Assembly: GCA_002395835.1 (NCBI GenBank)
Contig: DGVD01000002.1
Coordinates: forward strand, 62,001 to 126,000
Direction: 5' to 3'
Length of the DNA stretch: 64,000 bases
Origin: Bacteroidales bacterium UBA4293
GTDB lineage: Bacteria; Bacteroidota; Bacteroidia; Bacteroidales; Bacteroidaceae
This document shows, one piece after another, positions 8,417 to 17,494 of this stretch (positions are counted from its first letter, which is position 1; every line of letters starts with the position of its first letter). The position numbers were made by a program, and so were the translations under genes. The notes beneath the pieces were generated by a model. It ran no database searches. It was not told the DNA's origin and saw only the letters and a list, made by a program, of their open reading frames with translations.

Positions 8417-10882
8417 CTATTTTTCTGTAATTGGTGATTTGATTTTTTCAGCTGTCATTTGTCTTACATAAACGTCTCTTTGTGGGAATGGAATCTCGAT
8501 ACCATTATCATTGAAGGTTTTGTAGACAACCTCTTTCATTTGGGATACTGCCATCAATTTCTTGCTAACCGGAACCCAGCAAACCAAAATTAGATCCACA
8601 CTGTTTTCCCCAAAGTTATCAAATAGAATTTCTAAACCTCTTTTTTGGTTCCAGCAATCTAATTCCTTCATGTTTTCTCGTAAAATATCTCTAACTTTTT
8701 CCACATTGGTTCCATATGCTACACCAATAGGTATTTTTACCATTTCGTTCCCATGATTTTTAGTCAGATTCTTGAAATTCTTGCTGAATAGTTGACTATT
8801 TTGAAAGGCTATAATTGATCCGTCTAGTGTTTCAACCATGGTACTTTGGTAATTTATATTATTAACCTTTCCTCTAATACCGTCTAGTTCTATATAGTCG
8901 CCTACTTTCACACGTCCTGTCATTAAAGAGACTCCGTAGAACAAATTTTCAATTAAATCCTTTAAAGCAAGACCAATACCAGTTGACATACCTGCTAGAA
9001 CTGCTAATATACCAGCTGTACCTACATTGAGTATTTTTAAAGATATGATAAGGTATAATCCCCAAACAAATATAGTTACGATATTTAAGCCCAATGCTAC
9101 CACATTCTTTTCTCCATTCTTTAATCTATGTCTTCGGAGATAAAGTTCTCTACCTAAATATAGTCCATATTTTACAATAAAGAACATGGCAATAATTAGT
9201 GATAGAGTAAATAAAGAAAGGCGGAATGTATTCTCTACGTCTATATAATATTTTTTGAATATCTCAACCACTAATTGATTCATGCTGAAGACTGTTGCAG
9301 CCCAGTAGATGCTGATCATAACTGAATAGACAGCCAGAATTGGTATTAATGCCATATAGACAAAATCATAGAACCATGTTTTTGTAATGTCCAGCTTGTA
9401 GGATTCGTTACCTTTATCATCTTTCGTAACGATTATGGTTTTTTTGTCAATCTCTTTGTTGGCAAGTTTTTCTTTATATCTTTTTAATCTCCAATCTTGA
9501 TATAGATGTAATAATGTATATATGCATGTTATGGTCTGAATGCATGCTAGTTGGATATACCACCAAATTAGAATTTGCACAGAAAGCAGGGTGTATCCTT
9601 GCCAAGCACAAATGGTACATATAGTAATAACTAGCATGGAAATGTATGCATAGAAATAGTCGCTTTCACTGATTTTCCCTTCAGTGGTATTGTTGTACAT
9701 ATATATGGTAATAAATTGCCATATCAGACAAAATATTAGAATAGGAGGAAAGACCAGGTTGACTGTTTCATTTGGAATGAAGATGATTCTAAATGCAATG
9801 ACAACGAAGCTCAGTAAAAATATGGGTGAGTATATTCGAATACCTCTTTTAATCCTTTCTGGGTGATTCCAGAGACGGATAAGTAAAGAAATCAATATTA
9901 CACCTAAAAGCCAAGCATATTGAATGAGAAGTTCAGTTGCCATTTGAAAGAAACCATGCTGCCGAAGTATGGTTCTTAGAATCATGACTGCAATGGCAAA
10001 TGTTACAATTGTCAGTGTCCATATCATGCATGGCTTTCTTTCCTTGTAGTTCTTATCTTGCTTGGATTTTGGAACTAACCAGTTTATAATAACCACACTG
10101 ATTGCAGATGCTATTGACATCCATAAGATGACAAAAATGAAACAGAAAACGATGGTAGAGCTTCGCCAGTCAGACTGGGCACCATTGATAGGGTTATATT
10201 TTCGTTCTATGGCATTTAAAGCTCTTCTATAACGTTGTTTTATCTGTTTTAAGATGCTATAATAGCTATCTCCACCATTGACGAAGATATTGGTTCTAAT
10301 ATTATCATAGCGTGCCTGAGCATAATCATTAAGTTCCTTAAGCCGTTGCTCTACTTGGTCATGGCGTTCTTGAAGTCTTGTAATATTATTTCTGTTCTTA
10401 ATTAACTGTGCTCTAATTTGAGTAGATAGTAATAAACATGAGTCTCGTTCCCCTAAATGTTCTTCATTTAGGAGAAAATCTGGCATATTGTTCAATGAGT
10501 TAATAAGAGCAGTGTATCTTTCAACTTCTATGTTTAATCGGGTTACCCAAGTAGAAAAAGGTGTAAGGTTCGTATGGAAGTTTTGGTATTGTTGAGTAGC
10601 CTCATGGCATGCATATGTTAAATCAAATATATAGTCACTTTGCTGTGAATATAGCATTAGTGAAGTTTGGTCAGCGCGCTGCATGATAAGGCGCATCTGC
10701 TTTTCCATTTGTTTATATCGCTCTTCAAATGTATTGGAATTGTTGATTTGAAGTTCTTTAAATTGTTTTAACTCAGATAATAAAACAGAAATTGTCTGTT
10801 CCAAATCTTTTTCCTTCAGTACAGCTTGTGATGGTAAGATGCAAAGAAGTGTAAAAATGAGAGTGAAAATCCTTTTTCCCAT
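8417..10882 (-). CDS. Large MscS-family mechanosensitive channel
   Basis: An 821-residue inner-membrane protein. A signal peptide (about 1-20, ending PSQA) precedes a periplasmic, largely alpha-helical coiled-coil region (about 22-240, Gln/Arg/Leu rich). About ten membrane helices follow between residues 245 and 650. The last one and the following beta domain carry the MscS signature: AGILAVLAGMSTGIGLALKD, then GRVKVGDYIELDGIRGKV and STMVETLDGSIIAFQNS. MscS proteins open under membrane tension to release solutes on osmotic downshift; the large forms (MscK/MscM-like) have an extra periplasmic domain as here. The gene is monocistronic and shares a terminator with uup. Confidence 0.92.
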   Translation of the reverse strand: MGKRIFTLIFTLLCILPSQAVLKEKDLEQTISVLLSELKQFKELQINNSNTFEERYKQMEKQMRLIMQRADQTSLMLYSQQSDYIFDLTYACHEATQQYQNFHTNLTPFSTWVTRLNIEVERYTALINSLNNMPDFLLNEEHLGERDSCLLLSTQIRAQLIKNRNNITRLQERHDQVEQRLKELNDYAQARYDNIRTNIFVNGGDSYYSILKQIKQRYRRALNAIERKYNPINGAQSDWRSSTIVFCFIFVILWMSIASAISVVIINWLVPKSKQDKNYKERKPCMIWTLTIVTFAIAVMILRTILRQHGFFQMATELLIQYAWLLGVILISLLIRLWNHPERIKRGIRIYSPIFLLSFVVIAFRIIFIPNETVNLVFPPILIFCLIWQFITIYMYNNTTEGKISESDYFYAYISMLVITICTICAWQGYTLLSVQILIWWYIQLACIQTITCIYTLLHLYQDWRLKRYKEKLANKEIDKKTIIVTKDDKGNESYKLDITKTWFYDFVYMALIPILAVYSVMISIYWAATVFSMNQLVVEIFKKYYIDVENTFRLSLFTLSLIIAMFFIVKYGLYLGRELYLRRHRLKNGEKNVVALGLNIVTIFVWGLYLIISLKILNVGTAGILAVLAGMSTGIGLALKDLIENLFYGVSLMTGRVKVGDYIELDGIRGKVNNINYQSTMVETLDGSIIAFQNSQLFSKNFKNLTKNHGNEMVKIPIGVAYGTNVEKVRDILRENMKELDCWNQKRGLEILFDNFGENSVDLILVCWVPVSKKLMAVSQMKEVVYKTFNDNGIEIPFPQRDVYVRQMTAEKIKSPITEK

Positions 10883-10900
10883 ATTGTTGTTATTTTGCTA

Positions 10901-10908
10901 CAAAGATA
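10901..10908 (-). promoter_or_regulatory. Promoter -7 element for the MscS channel gene
   Basis: The minus strand reads TATCTTTG, an exact TAnnTTTG match, 18 bases before the start codon. No good -33 element is evident. Confidence 0.45.
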
Positions 10909-10949
10909 GCAGAAAAACCTACATCGACCTAAATTTGTACTTCTAAAAC

Positions 10950-10980
10950 TTGCAGATTTAATTTTTATAGTCTATTTTTG
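10950..10980 (+). promoter_or_regulatory. Promoter of the hisGDCB operon
   Basis: TTG at 10950-10952, a 20-base spacer and TATTTTTG at 10973-10980 match the Bacteroidetes promoter (TTG, 19-21 bases, TAnnTTTG). Transcription would start near 10987, just before the his leader peptide. Confidence 0.72.
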
Positions 10981-11001
10981 CATCGATTTAAAAGTTATTG
11001 C

Positions 11002-11067
11002 ATGAATTTTAATACCGCACATCATCATCATGTTCACTCAACGTTTTCCTCGGTGAGCAGATGTTGA
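11002..11067 (+). CDS. hisL: Histidine operon leader peptide
   Basis: A 21-residue reading frame, MNFNTAHHHHVHSTFSSVSRC, ends with TGA. Five of six consecutive residues (7-12) are histidine. It sits between the his promoter and an intrinsic terminator in front of hisG. This is the layout of a ribosome-mediated attenuator: shortage of charged tRNA-His stalls the ribosome in the His run and changes RNA folding downstream. The peptide itself is not expected to have a function. The start ATG is the only one in frame. The assignment rests on sequence and on agreement with the RNA pairing described in the next entry. Confidence 0.88.
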   Translation: MNFNTAHHHHVHSTFSSVSRC

Positions 11068-11122
11068 TGCGTGTTTAAATGTTTTATAAAGGCTTACCGA
11101 TATTTATTGGCGAGCCTTTTTT
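11032..11122 (+). promoter_or_regulatory. His attenuator: pre-emptor, antiterminator and terminator
   Basis: Three mutually exclusive pairings can be drawn. Segment 11032-11038 (GTTCACT, at the end of the His codons) pairs with 11052-11058 (GGTGAGC), the pre-emptor. Segment 11050-11058 (TCGGTGAGC) pairs over 9 bases, one of them G-U, with 11092-11100 (GCTTACCGA), the antiterminator. Segment 11088-11101 pairs with 11106-11119 to form the terminator. A ribosome stalled on His codons would cover the first segment, free the second, and so prevent termination. A ribosome reaching the stop codon would mask the second and allow termination. Confidence 0.85.
11088..11122 (+). terminator. His attenuator terminator
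   Basis: The stem (11088-11101 with 11106-11119) has one A-C mismatch and a four-base loop, followed by a run of six T. It lies 16 bases before hisG, so it works as a conditional terminator rather than a gene end. Confidence 0.85.
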
Positions 11123-11138
11123 CATAATATAAATAAGT

Positions 11139-11990
11139 ATGTTACGAATAGCAGTTCAATCAAAAGGCCGACTCTATGAAGAGACTATGAACATGTTGGC
11201 TGAAAGCGATATCAAACTAAGCATCTCTAAGAGAACGTTATTGGTGCAGTCGAAGAATTTCCCTATTGAAGTTCTTTTTCTTCGTGATGATGATATACCT
11301 CAGACGGTAGCATCTGGTGTAGCAGATTTGGGTGTCGTGGGTGAGAATGAATTCATGGAGCGTGAAGAAGATGCGGATATCATTCGTCGTTTGGATTTTA
11401 GTCATTGTCGACTTTCTTTAGCTATACCTAAAGCCATTGATTATCCTGGTTTGGAGTGGTTTAGAAATAAGAAAATTGCCACTTCTTATCCAGTTATATT
11501 ACGTAAATTTTTAGAGAAGAACCATATAAATGCTGATATTCATGTAATAACAGGATCAGTGGAAATTTCTCCTGGTATAGGTTTATCTGATGCTATTTTC
11601 GATATAGTTAGTTCAGGATCCACTCTCGTTAGTAATAATCTCACAGAAGTTGAGGTTGTTATGCAAAGTGAGGCATTGTTAATTGCAAACAAGAACTTAA
11701 CTGAAGAAAAGAAAGAGATTCTTGAGGAACTTCTGTTCCGTCTTACTGCTGTTAAAACTGCAGAAGATAAGAAATATGTACGTATGAATGTCTCAAATAA
11801 AAATTTGCCCGAAGTATTAAGTGTTTTGCCTAGTATGCATAGCCCCACAGTGATGCCATTGGCTACTGATGGTTGGAGCAGTGTTCATACAGTCCTGGAT
11901 GAAGAAAGATTCTGGGAGATTATTGGAAAACTAAAGGCTGCTGGTGCTGAAGGTATTTTGGTTTCACCTATCGAAAAAATGATTCCTTAA
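11139..11990 (+). CDS. hisG: ATP phosphoribosyltransferase, long form
   Basis: HisG makes N1-(5-phosphoribosyl)-ATP from ATP and PRPP, the first step of histidine synthesis. The 283-residue length is that of the long form, with an ACT-like C-terminal domain (about 210-283, SPTVMPLATDGWSSVHTVL) that binds histidine for feedback inhibition, so no HisZ partner is needed. Visible motifs are the N-terminal RIAVQSKGRLYEE, GVADLGVVGENE and the PRPP-binding DAIFDIVSSGSTL. It is first in a hisGDCB operon and directly follows the attenuator; its stop abuts the hisD start. Confidence 0.97.
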   Translation: MLRIAVQSKGRLYEETMNMLAESDIKLSISKRTLLVQSKNFPIEVLFLRDDDIPQTVASGVADLGVVGENEFMEREEDADIIRRLDFSHCRLSLAIPKAIDYPGLEWFRNKKIATSYPVILRKFLEKNHINADIHVITGSVEISPGIGLSDAIFDIVSSGSTLVSNNLTEVEVVMQSEALLIANKNLTEEKKEILEELLFRLTAVKTAEDKKYVRMNVSNKNLPEVLSVLPSMHSPTVMPLATDGWSSVHTVLDEERFWEIIGKLKAAGAEGILVSPIEKMIP

Positions 11991-13274
11991 ATGAAAGTTA
12001 TAGAATTTCCTGATAGGGATGAATGGGGTGAAATACTTACTCGTCCTTCATTAGATGTAGCAAAGCTACAAGATACTGTTAATGCTGTATTGCAAAAAAT
12101 ACGTCAGGGTGGGGACTCTGCAGTAAGGGAGTACGAACTGCTTTTTGATAAAGTCCATTTGGATTCCCTCGTTGTCAGTGAAGATGAATTTACGGAAGCT
12201 GATTCTTTGGTTGATGAAAGTCTAAAGTCATCTATCAAATTGGCACATGAAAACATAGCTAGATTCCACTCATCCCAGAAATTTCAAACTCAGAAGATTG
12301 AGGTACAACCTGGAGTAACTTGTTGGCAAAAGGCAGTTGCTATTGAAAAGGTTGGTCTCTATATACCTGGAGGAACGGCTCCATTGTTTTCCACTGTACT
12401 TATGCTGGCTACTCCTGCTAAGATTGCAGGGTGTAAGGAAATAATCCTTTGTACTCCACCCAACAAAGAAGGTAAAGTAAATCCTGCCATTCTTGTAGCT
12501 GCAAAAATAGCAGGTGTAAATAAGGTATTTAAAGCTGGTGGTGTTCAAGCCATTGGTGCCATGGCTTATGGAACTGAAAGTATTCCTAAAGTATATAAGA
12601 TCTTTGGGCCTGGTAATCAGTATGTAGTAGCAGCAAAACAAGCTGTCTCTTTAAAGGATGTTGCTATTGATATGCCTGCTGGTCCTTCAGAAGTAGAAGT
12701 ATTAGCAGATGAGAATAGTAATCCTCAATTTGTGGCAGCTGACTTGCTTTCTCAAGCAGAACATGGTGTGGATAGTCAGGTATTAATGATTACTACCAGT
12801 AAGGAAATTATTCCAGCTGTGTTGAGAGAGTTGGAGTTGCAGTTAAATCTTCTTCCCAGAAAAGAGATTGCATCCCAAAGCCTGGAGAATAGCAAAATTA
12901 TATTAGTAAGGAACCAGGAAGAAATGATGGAGATGAGCAATGAATATGCTCCTGAACATCTTATTATTTCCACAGATAATTATATGGAACTTGCTGATAA
13001 GATTGTCAATGCGGGTAGTGTATTTCTTGGTAAATTCAGTTGTGAAAGTGCTGGTGATTATGCTAGTGGAACCAATCATACACTTCCTACTAATGGATAT
13101 GCCAAAGCTTATAGTGGAGTAAGCTTGGATAGTTTCATTAGAAAAATTACCTTCCAGGAACTCACTGCAGAGGGAATAGGAAAGATAGGGAATGCAGTAG
13201 AGGAGATGGCTAAAAATGAGCAGCTTGATGCACATAAAAATGCAATGACATTAAGGTTAAAATCTATTAAGTAA
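11991..13274 (+). CDS. hisD: Histidinol dehydrogenase
   Basis: This 427-residue zinc enzyme oxidises L-histidinol to L-histidine with two NAD+, the last two steps of the pathway. Conserved stretches are GLYIPGGTAPLFSTVLM, FGPGNQYV, DMPAGPSEV, LLSQAEHGVDSQ (with zinc ligands Gln and His), NEYAPEHL (catalytic Glu-His) and ESAGDYASGTNHTLPT. Length is typical. It starts immediately after the hisG stop and is followed two bases later by hisC, so the three are translated from one message. Confidence 0.97.
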   Translation: MKVIEFPDRDEWGEILTRPSLDVAKLQDTVNAVLQKIRQGGDSAVREYELLFDKVHLDSLVVSEDEFTEADSLVDESLKSSIKLAHENIARFHSSQKFQTQKIEVQPGVTCWQKAVAIEKVGLYIPGGTAPLFSTVLMLATPAKIAGCKEIILCTPPNKEGKVNPAILVAAKIAGVNKVFKAGGVQAIGAMAYGTESIPKVYKIFGPGNQYVVAAKQAVSLKDVAIDMPAGPSEVEVLADENSNPQFVAADLLSQAEHGVDSQVLMITTSKEIIPAVLRELELQLNLLPRKEIASQSLENSKIILVRNQEEMMEMSNEYAPEHLIISTDNYMELADKIVNAGSVFLGKFSCESAGDYASGTNHTLPTNGYAKAYSGVSLDSFIRKITFQELTAEGIGKIGNAVEEMAKNEQLDAHKNAMTLRLKSIK

Positions 13275-13276
13275 TT

Positions 13277-14323
13277 ATGAAACCTTTAAAAGATTTAGTT
13301 CGTCCGAATATTTGGGATTTGGAGCCCTATAGTTCAGCACGCAATGAATATAAGGGTGGGAGTGCTACCGTGTTTTTGGATGCGAATGAGAACCCTTATA
13401 ATACACCCATTAACCGTTATCCGGATCCTCTCCAGTTGGAGGTTAAGGCATTGATAGCCCCTTTGAAAGGGGTTAAACCTGAACAATTATTTTTAGGTAA
13501 CGGTAGTGATGAGGCTATAGATTTGATTTACCGTTGTTTTTGTATTCCTGGTAAGGACAATGTAGTAGCTATGTCACCTACTTATGGTATGTACAAGGTT
13601 TGTGCTGACATCAATGATGTGGAGTATCGTTCAGTTCTTGTTGATGAGGATTTCCAGATATCTGCTGAAAAGTTGTTGAAGTCAACCGATAATAACACAA
13701 AAGCTATTTTCCTTTGTTCTCCGAATAATCCATCGGGTAACCGACTAAATAAAAAAGAGGTTTTCACTCTCATACAGTCTTTTGAGGGAATTATTGTTCT
13801 TGATGAAGCATATATTGATTTCAGCAGTGAACCTTCTTTTGTGAATATCTTGGATAAATGTCCCAACCTGATTGTTCTACAGACTTTCTCTAAAGCTTGG
13901 GGATGTGCTGGTATGCGGTTAGGTTTAGCAATGGCAGACCCCCAGATTATTGAGATTTTCAATAAAGTGAAGTATCCTTATAATGTAAACTTGTTAACTC
14001 AAGAAAAAGCGAAAGAAATTATTAAAGCTCGTTTTGATGTAGACCGTTGGGTACGCATGATTCTTGAAGAAAGAGAAAGACTAATAGCTTCATTTGCTGC
14101 TCTTCCTATTACGAAGAAAGTTTATCCTACGGATGCTAATTTCTTCCTGGCGCGCATGACCGATGCTACTGCTATTTATAACTATCTAGTAAGTAAGGGT
14201 ATCATCGTACGGAATCGTTCTAAGATTGTGCTTTGTGATGATTGCTTGAGAGTGACTGTGGGAACAAAGGCTGAAAATACGGCTTTATTGGCTGCTTTAC
14301 GTATTTATCCTGCTAAGAAATGA
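13277..14323 (+). CDS. hisC: Histidinol-phosphate aminotransferase
   Basis: HisC is a PLP-dependent class I/II aminotransferase that converts imidazole-acetol phosphate and glutamate to histidinol phosphate. In its 348 residues one sees FLDANENPY near the N-terminus, GNGSDEAIDL, LCSPNNPSGN, VLDEAYIDF and the PLP lysine in TFSKAWGCAGMRLG. Its end overlaps the hisB start by four bases (ATGA), indicating translational coupling. Confidence 0.96.
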   Translation: MKPLKDLVRPNIWDLEPYSSARNEYKGGSATVFLDANENPYNTPINRYPDPLQLEVKALIAPLKGVKPEQLFLGNGSDEAIDLIYRCFCIPGKDNVVAMSPTYGMYKVCADINDVEYRSVLVDEDFQISAEKLLKSTDNNTKAIFLCSPNNPSGNRLNKKEVFTLIQSFEGIIVLDEAYIDFSSEPSFVNILDKCPNLIVLQTFSKAWGCAGMRLGLAMADPQIIEIFNKVKYPYNVNLLTQEKAKEIIKARFDVDRWVRMILEERERLIASFAALPITKKVYPTDANFFLARMTDATAIYNYLVSKGIIVRNRSKIVLCDDCLRVTVGTKAENTALLAALRIYPAKK

Positions 14324-15390
14324 AAAAGGTATTATTTATAGATCGTGATGGAACCTTGATTCAGGAACCAGCTGACGAGCAGATTGATTCTTTTGAAAAG
14401 TTGAAGTTTGTTCCTGGGATGTTCCGTAATTTGGGATTCATTTGCAGACAACTAGATTTTGAGGTGGTACTGGTTAGCAACCAGGATGGATTGGGAACAT
14501 CGTCTTTTCCTGAGTGCACCTTTTGGCCCGTCCATAATTTCATTATTGAGACGTTAGAGGGAGAGGGGATTCACTTCGTTCGTCAGCATATTGATAACCA
14601 TTTTCCGGAAGATAATCATCCGAATCGAAAACCGGGAATTGGCATGCTGTCACAATACTTGAATAATCCGGAGTATGACATGGCTGGAAGTTATGTCATA
14701 GGTGATAGGGAAACCGATGCAGTTCTTGCACAGAATTTAGGTTGTAAGGCTTTAATTCTGGGTAAAGATGGCATGAATTGGGATAAGATTGCAGAAATTA
14801 TCTTTGCAGGTGAACGTGTCTTTAAGATGGAAAGAAACACCAGGGAAACTCAAGTCTCTATTGGGTTAAATCTGGATGGTTCTGGAAAATGTGACATCTC
14901 TACTGGGTTAGGTTTCTTTGATCACATGCTGGAACAGATAGGGAAACACGGAAATATAGATTTGACCATCCATGTGAAAGGAGATCTCTATGTAGATGAG
15001 CATCATACCATAGAAGACACCGGTATAACTTTAGGTGAATGCTTATTAAAGGCTTTAGGGGATAAACGAGGAATAGAACGATATGGGTATTGCCTTCCTA
15101 TGGACGACTGTTTGTGTCAAGTTTCCTTGGATTTCGGAGGACGTCCATGGCTTTTATGGGATGCTGAGTTTCATCGTGAAAAGATAGGTGAGATGCCTAC
15201 GGAGATGTTCTTCCATTTCTTTAAAAGCCTGAGCGATGCTGCAAAAATGAATTTGAATATAAAGGCTGAAGGCACGAATGAACACCATAAAATAGAAGGT
15301 ATCTTTAAAGCCTTTGCCAGGGCCTTGAAAATGGCAGTCAAGAGAGACATTTACCATTTCCAGTTGCCATCAAGTAAGGGAGTCCTTTAA
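14320..15390 (+). CDS. hisB: Bifunctional histidinol phosphatase / imidazoleglycerol-phosphate dehydratase
   Basis: The 356 residues hold two enzymes. The N-terminal HAD domain (about 1-165) has FIDRDGTLIQEP with nucleophile Asp8 and Asp10 and removes phosphate from histidinol phosphate. The C-terminal domain (about 168-356) is the dehydratase, with metal-binding motifs DHMLEQIGKHG, DEHHTIEDTGI and EGTNEHHKIEGIFKAFARAL. Fused HisB of this kind occurs in enterobacteria and Bacteroidetes. It is the last gene of the hisGDCB unit; its stop codon lies inside the terminator stem. Confidence 0.97.
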   Translation: MKKVLFIDRDGTLIQEPADEQIDSFEKLKFVPGMFRNLGFICRQLDFEVVLVSNQDGLGTSSFPECTFWPVHNFIIETLEGEGIHFVRQHIDNHFPEDNHPNRKPGIGMLSQYLNNPEYDMAGSYVIGDRETDAVLAQNLGCKALILGKDGMNWDKIAEIIFAGERVFKMERNTRETQVSIGLNLDGSGKCDISTGLGFFDHMLEQIGKHGNIDLTIHVKGDLYVDEHHTIEDTGITLGECLLKALGDKRGIERYGYCLPMDDCLCQVSLDFGGRPWLLWDAEFHREKIGEMPTEMFFHFFKSLSDAAKMNLNIKAEGTNEHHKIEGIFKAFARALKMAVKRDIYHFQLPSSKGVL

Positions 15391-15402
15391 AGGGCTCCCT
15401 TA
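15375..15402. terminator. Bidirectional terminator between hisB and nadE
   Basis: An 11-bp stem (TAAGGGAGTCC with GGGCTCCCTTA, one G-U pair) with a short A/T loop lies between convergent genes and contains the hisB stop codon. The T run is short. Confidence 0.7.
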
Positions 15403-15409
15403 TTTTGAT

Positions 15410-17341
15410 TTATAGATTCTTACATTCTTCTATCCACATGGCACTGGTGGCATCACTTGGCATTCTCCAGTCTCCTCGTGGACTGAGTGTGACACTACCA
15501 ACCTTTGGACCGTCGGGTAGACAACTGCGTTTGAATTGTTGACTAAAGAATCTCCAGCAGAAGGTTCGAAGCCATTTCTTCAATGTGTCATCATCATATT
15601 TTCCCTGGAACGCTTTTTGTGCCAAGAAGAAAATCTTGGAAGGACGGAACCCAAACCTCATGAAATGGTAGATGAAGAAATCGTGAAGTTCATACGGCCC
15701 TACATTATCCTCGGTCTTTTGAGCTATCTTTCCATCTTCAGTAGGAGGAAGAAGTTCTGGACTGATAGGAGTATCCACAATATCCATTAAGCAGATGCGT
15801 TCTTCTTCATCAGCTTCATGAGTAGCTACCCAACTTACCAGATGCTTGACCAAAGTCTTTGGGATAGAGGCATTTACACCATACATGCTCATGTGGTCAC
15901 CATTATAAGTAGCCCATCCTAATGCTAACTCAGAAAGGTCTCCGGTTCCCACTACCAACCCATTGATTTGATTAGCTACATCCATCAGAATTTGAGTGCG
16001 TTCTCTGGCTTGTCCGTTTTCATAGGTGATGTCATGCACATTGATGTCATGCTCTATATCCTTGAAATGCTGGATGACCGAAGCTCCGATAGGAATTTCA
16101 CGAATGGTGATTCCTAGACTGCGCATTAAAGTTAAGGCATTGTTGTAGGTGCGGTCTGTAGTTCCGAAACCTGGCATTGTAATACCTACAATACCTTTTC
16201 TGCTCAAACCCAGTTTGTCGAATGTTTTAACTGTAACAAGCAATGCCAATGTGGAATCTAGTCCTCCGGAAATACCGATGACAGCAGATTTAGCATTGAT
16301 ATGATGTACTCGTTGTGCAAGTCCTTCCACCTGGATATTAAAGATTTCCTCGCATCTTTCGTCCAGTTTGTTTCCTGTAGGGACGAAAGGATGAGCATCA
16401 ATGTCACGGGACAATTGCAATAATTCTGGTGGAATGACAGATTCAGATTGAGCCATGATATATTCCTCCTTGTTCGTGCAGTTCCGAACATTATCTCCGA
16501 AAGTGGTGTTGATTCTTCTTTCAGTACGAAGTCTCTCCACATCTATTTCGCTAATAATCAGCTGCTCGTTCAAGGAGAAACGCTCGCTTTTTGCCAGTAG
16601 CTTACCATTCTCATAAATCAGTCCATTCCCTGCAAAAACTAAATCGGTAGTGGATTCACCGAAACCAGCACTACTATAGACATATCCAGTAATGCATCGG
16701 GCAGACTGCTGTGAAAGGAGGGTGTTCAGGTAATTGTTCTTACCGATACTCTCATTGGAGGCAGAAAGGTTAAAGATGATTTCTGCTCCGTTCAGTGCCA
16801 GAGATGAGCTTGGAGGGATAGGAGCCCAGACATCTTCACAAATCTCTATGGCAAAATTACATTGCGGAGTATGGATAATCTGCTTAGAAGATACAAGGAC
16901 ACGCTGACCGCAATACCTTACCTCTGATGGAACGTGATTTAAACCGGAGGTAAACCAACGCTTCTCATAAAACTCCTTATAATTAGGGAGATAAGTTTTA
17001 GGCACTATGGCTAGAATTTTTCCTTTCTGCAAGACTAAAGCACAGTTCAGCAGGGTGCCGTTGAACGGCAGAGGAATGCCTACTATGGCTATAATATCCA
17101 GTGAACGTGTAGTGGTAAGCAGCTGCATGACAGCATTTTCACATTCTTCTAAGAGTAGTTCTTGCTGAAAAAGATCTGCACAAGTGTAACCCGTTATACA
17201 AAGTTCAGGGAAGCAGATAATTTCCACTCCTTTACCCGATGCCTGCAGGGTAAGGCTTTCAATTTGTTGTACATTATAATAGCAATCAGCAATCTTCAAG
17301 GATGGAATAGCTGTTGCCACTTTTACAAATCCGTGATTCAT
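15410..17341 (-). CDS. nadE: Glutamine-dependent NAD+ synthetase
   Basis: This 643-residue cytoplasmic enzyme turns nicotinic acid adenine dinucleotide into NAD+ with ATP and glutamine. The N-terminal nitrilase domain (about 1-290) supplies ammonia, with the triad seen as Glu in CFPELCITGY, Lys in VPKTYLPNYKEF and Cys in AIEICEDVW. The C-terminal synthetase domain has the ATP-binding loop GISGGLDSTLALL (about residue 355) and VGTGDLSELALGW. The length fits the long glutaminase-fused form. It is monocistronic, with a good promoter just upstream. Confidence 0.97.
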   Translation of the reverse strand: MNHGFVKVATAIPSLKIADCYYNVQQIESLTLQASGKGVEIICFPELCITGYTCADLFQQELLLEECENAVMQLLTTTRSLDIIAIVGIPLPFNGTLLNCALVLQKGKILAIVPKTYLPNYKEFYEKRWFTSGLNHVPSEVRYCGQRVLVSSKQIIHTPQCNFAIEICEDVWAPIPPSSSLALNGAEIIFNLSASNESIGKNNYLNTLLSQQSARCITGYVYSSAGFGESTTDLVFAGNGLIYENGKLLAKSERFSLNEQLIISEIDVERLRTERRINTTFGDNVRNCTNKEEYIMAQSESVIPPELLQLSRDIDAHPFVPTGNKLDERCEEIFNIQVEGLAQRVHHINAKSAVIGISGGLDSTLALLVTVKTFDKLGLSRKGIVGITMPGFGTTDRTYNNALTLMRSLGITIREIPIGASVIQHFKDIEHDINVHDITYENGQARERTQILMDVANQINGLVVGTGDLSELALGWATYNGDHMSMYGVNASIPKTLVKHLVSWVATHEADEEERICLMDIVDTPISPELLPPTEDGKIAQKTEDNVGPYELHDFFIYHFMRFGFRPSKIFFLAQKAFQGKYDDDTLKKWLRTFCWRFFSQQFKRSCLPDGPKVGSVTLSPRGDWRMPSDATSAMWIEECKNL

Positions 17342-17360
17342 GTCTTTTTGGTTGTTTGTA

Positions 17361-17391
17361 CAAAGATACTTTGATTTTGTAAAATAATCAA
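17361..17391 (-). promoter_or_regulatory. Promoter of nadE
   Basis: On the minus strand TTG (17389-17391), a 20-base spacer and TATCTTTG (17361-17368) match the Bacteroidetes promoter consensus, 19 bases upstream of the nadE start. Confidence 0.7.
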
Positions 17392-17427
17392 TATTTTTCC
17401 ACGATAAATGAAATAATCCTGGAATTA

Positions 17428-17459
17428 TTTGTTCTAATGGAAAAGTTAAACTATCTTTG
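17428..17459 (+). promoter_or_regulatory. Promoter of the reverse rubrerythrin gene
   Basis: TTTG (17428-17431), a 20-base spacer and TATCTTTG (17452-17459) match the Bacteroidetes promoter exactly. The start codon is 35 bases further on. Confidence 0.72.
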
Positions 17460-17494
17460 AGATGTTATAATTATCTAACTTAAATTCTGTAAAT

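Noticed and set aside
14320..14323. The hisC/hisB overlap as a possible frameshift
   Set aside because: Both proteins have complete N- and C-termini and the ATGA overlap is a normal translational coupling arrangement.
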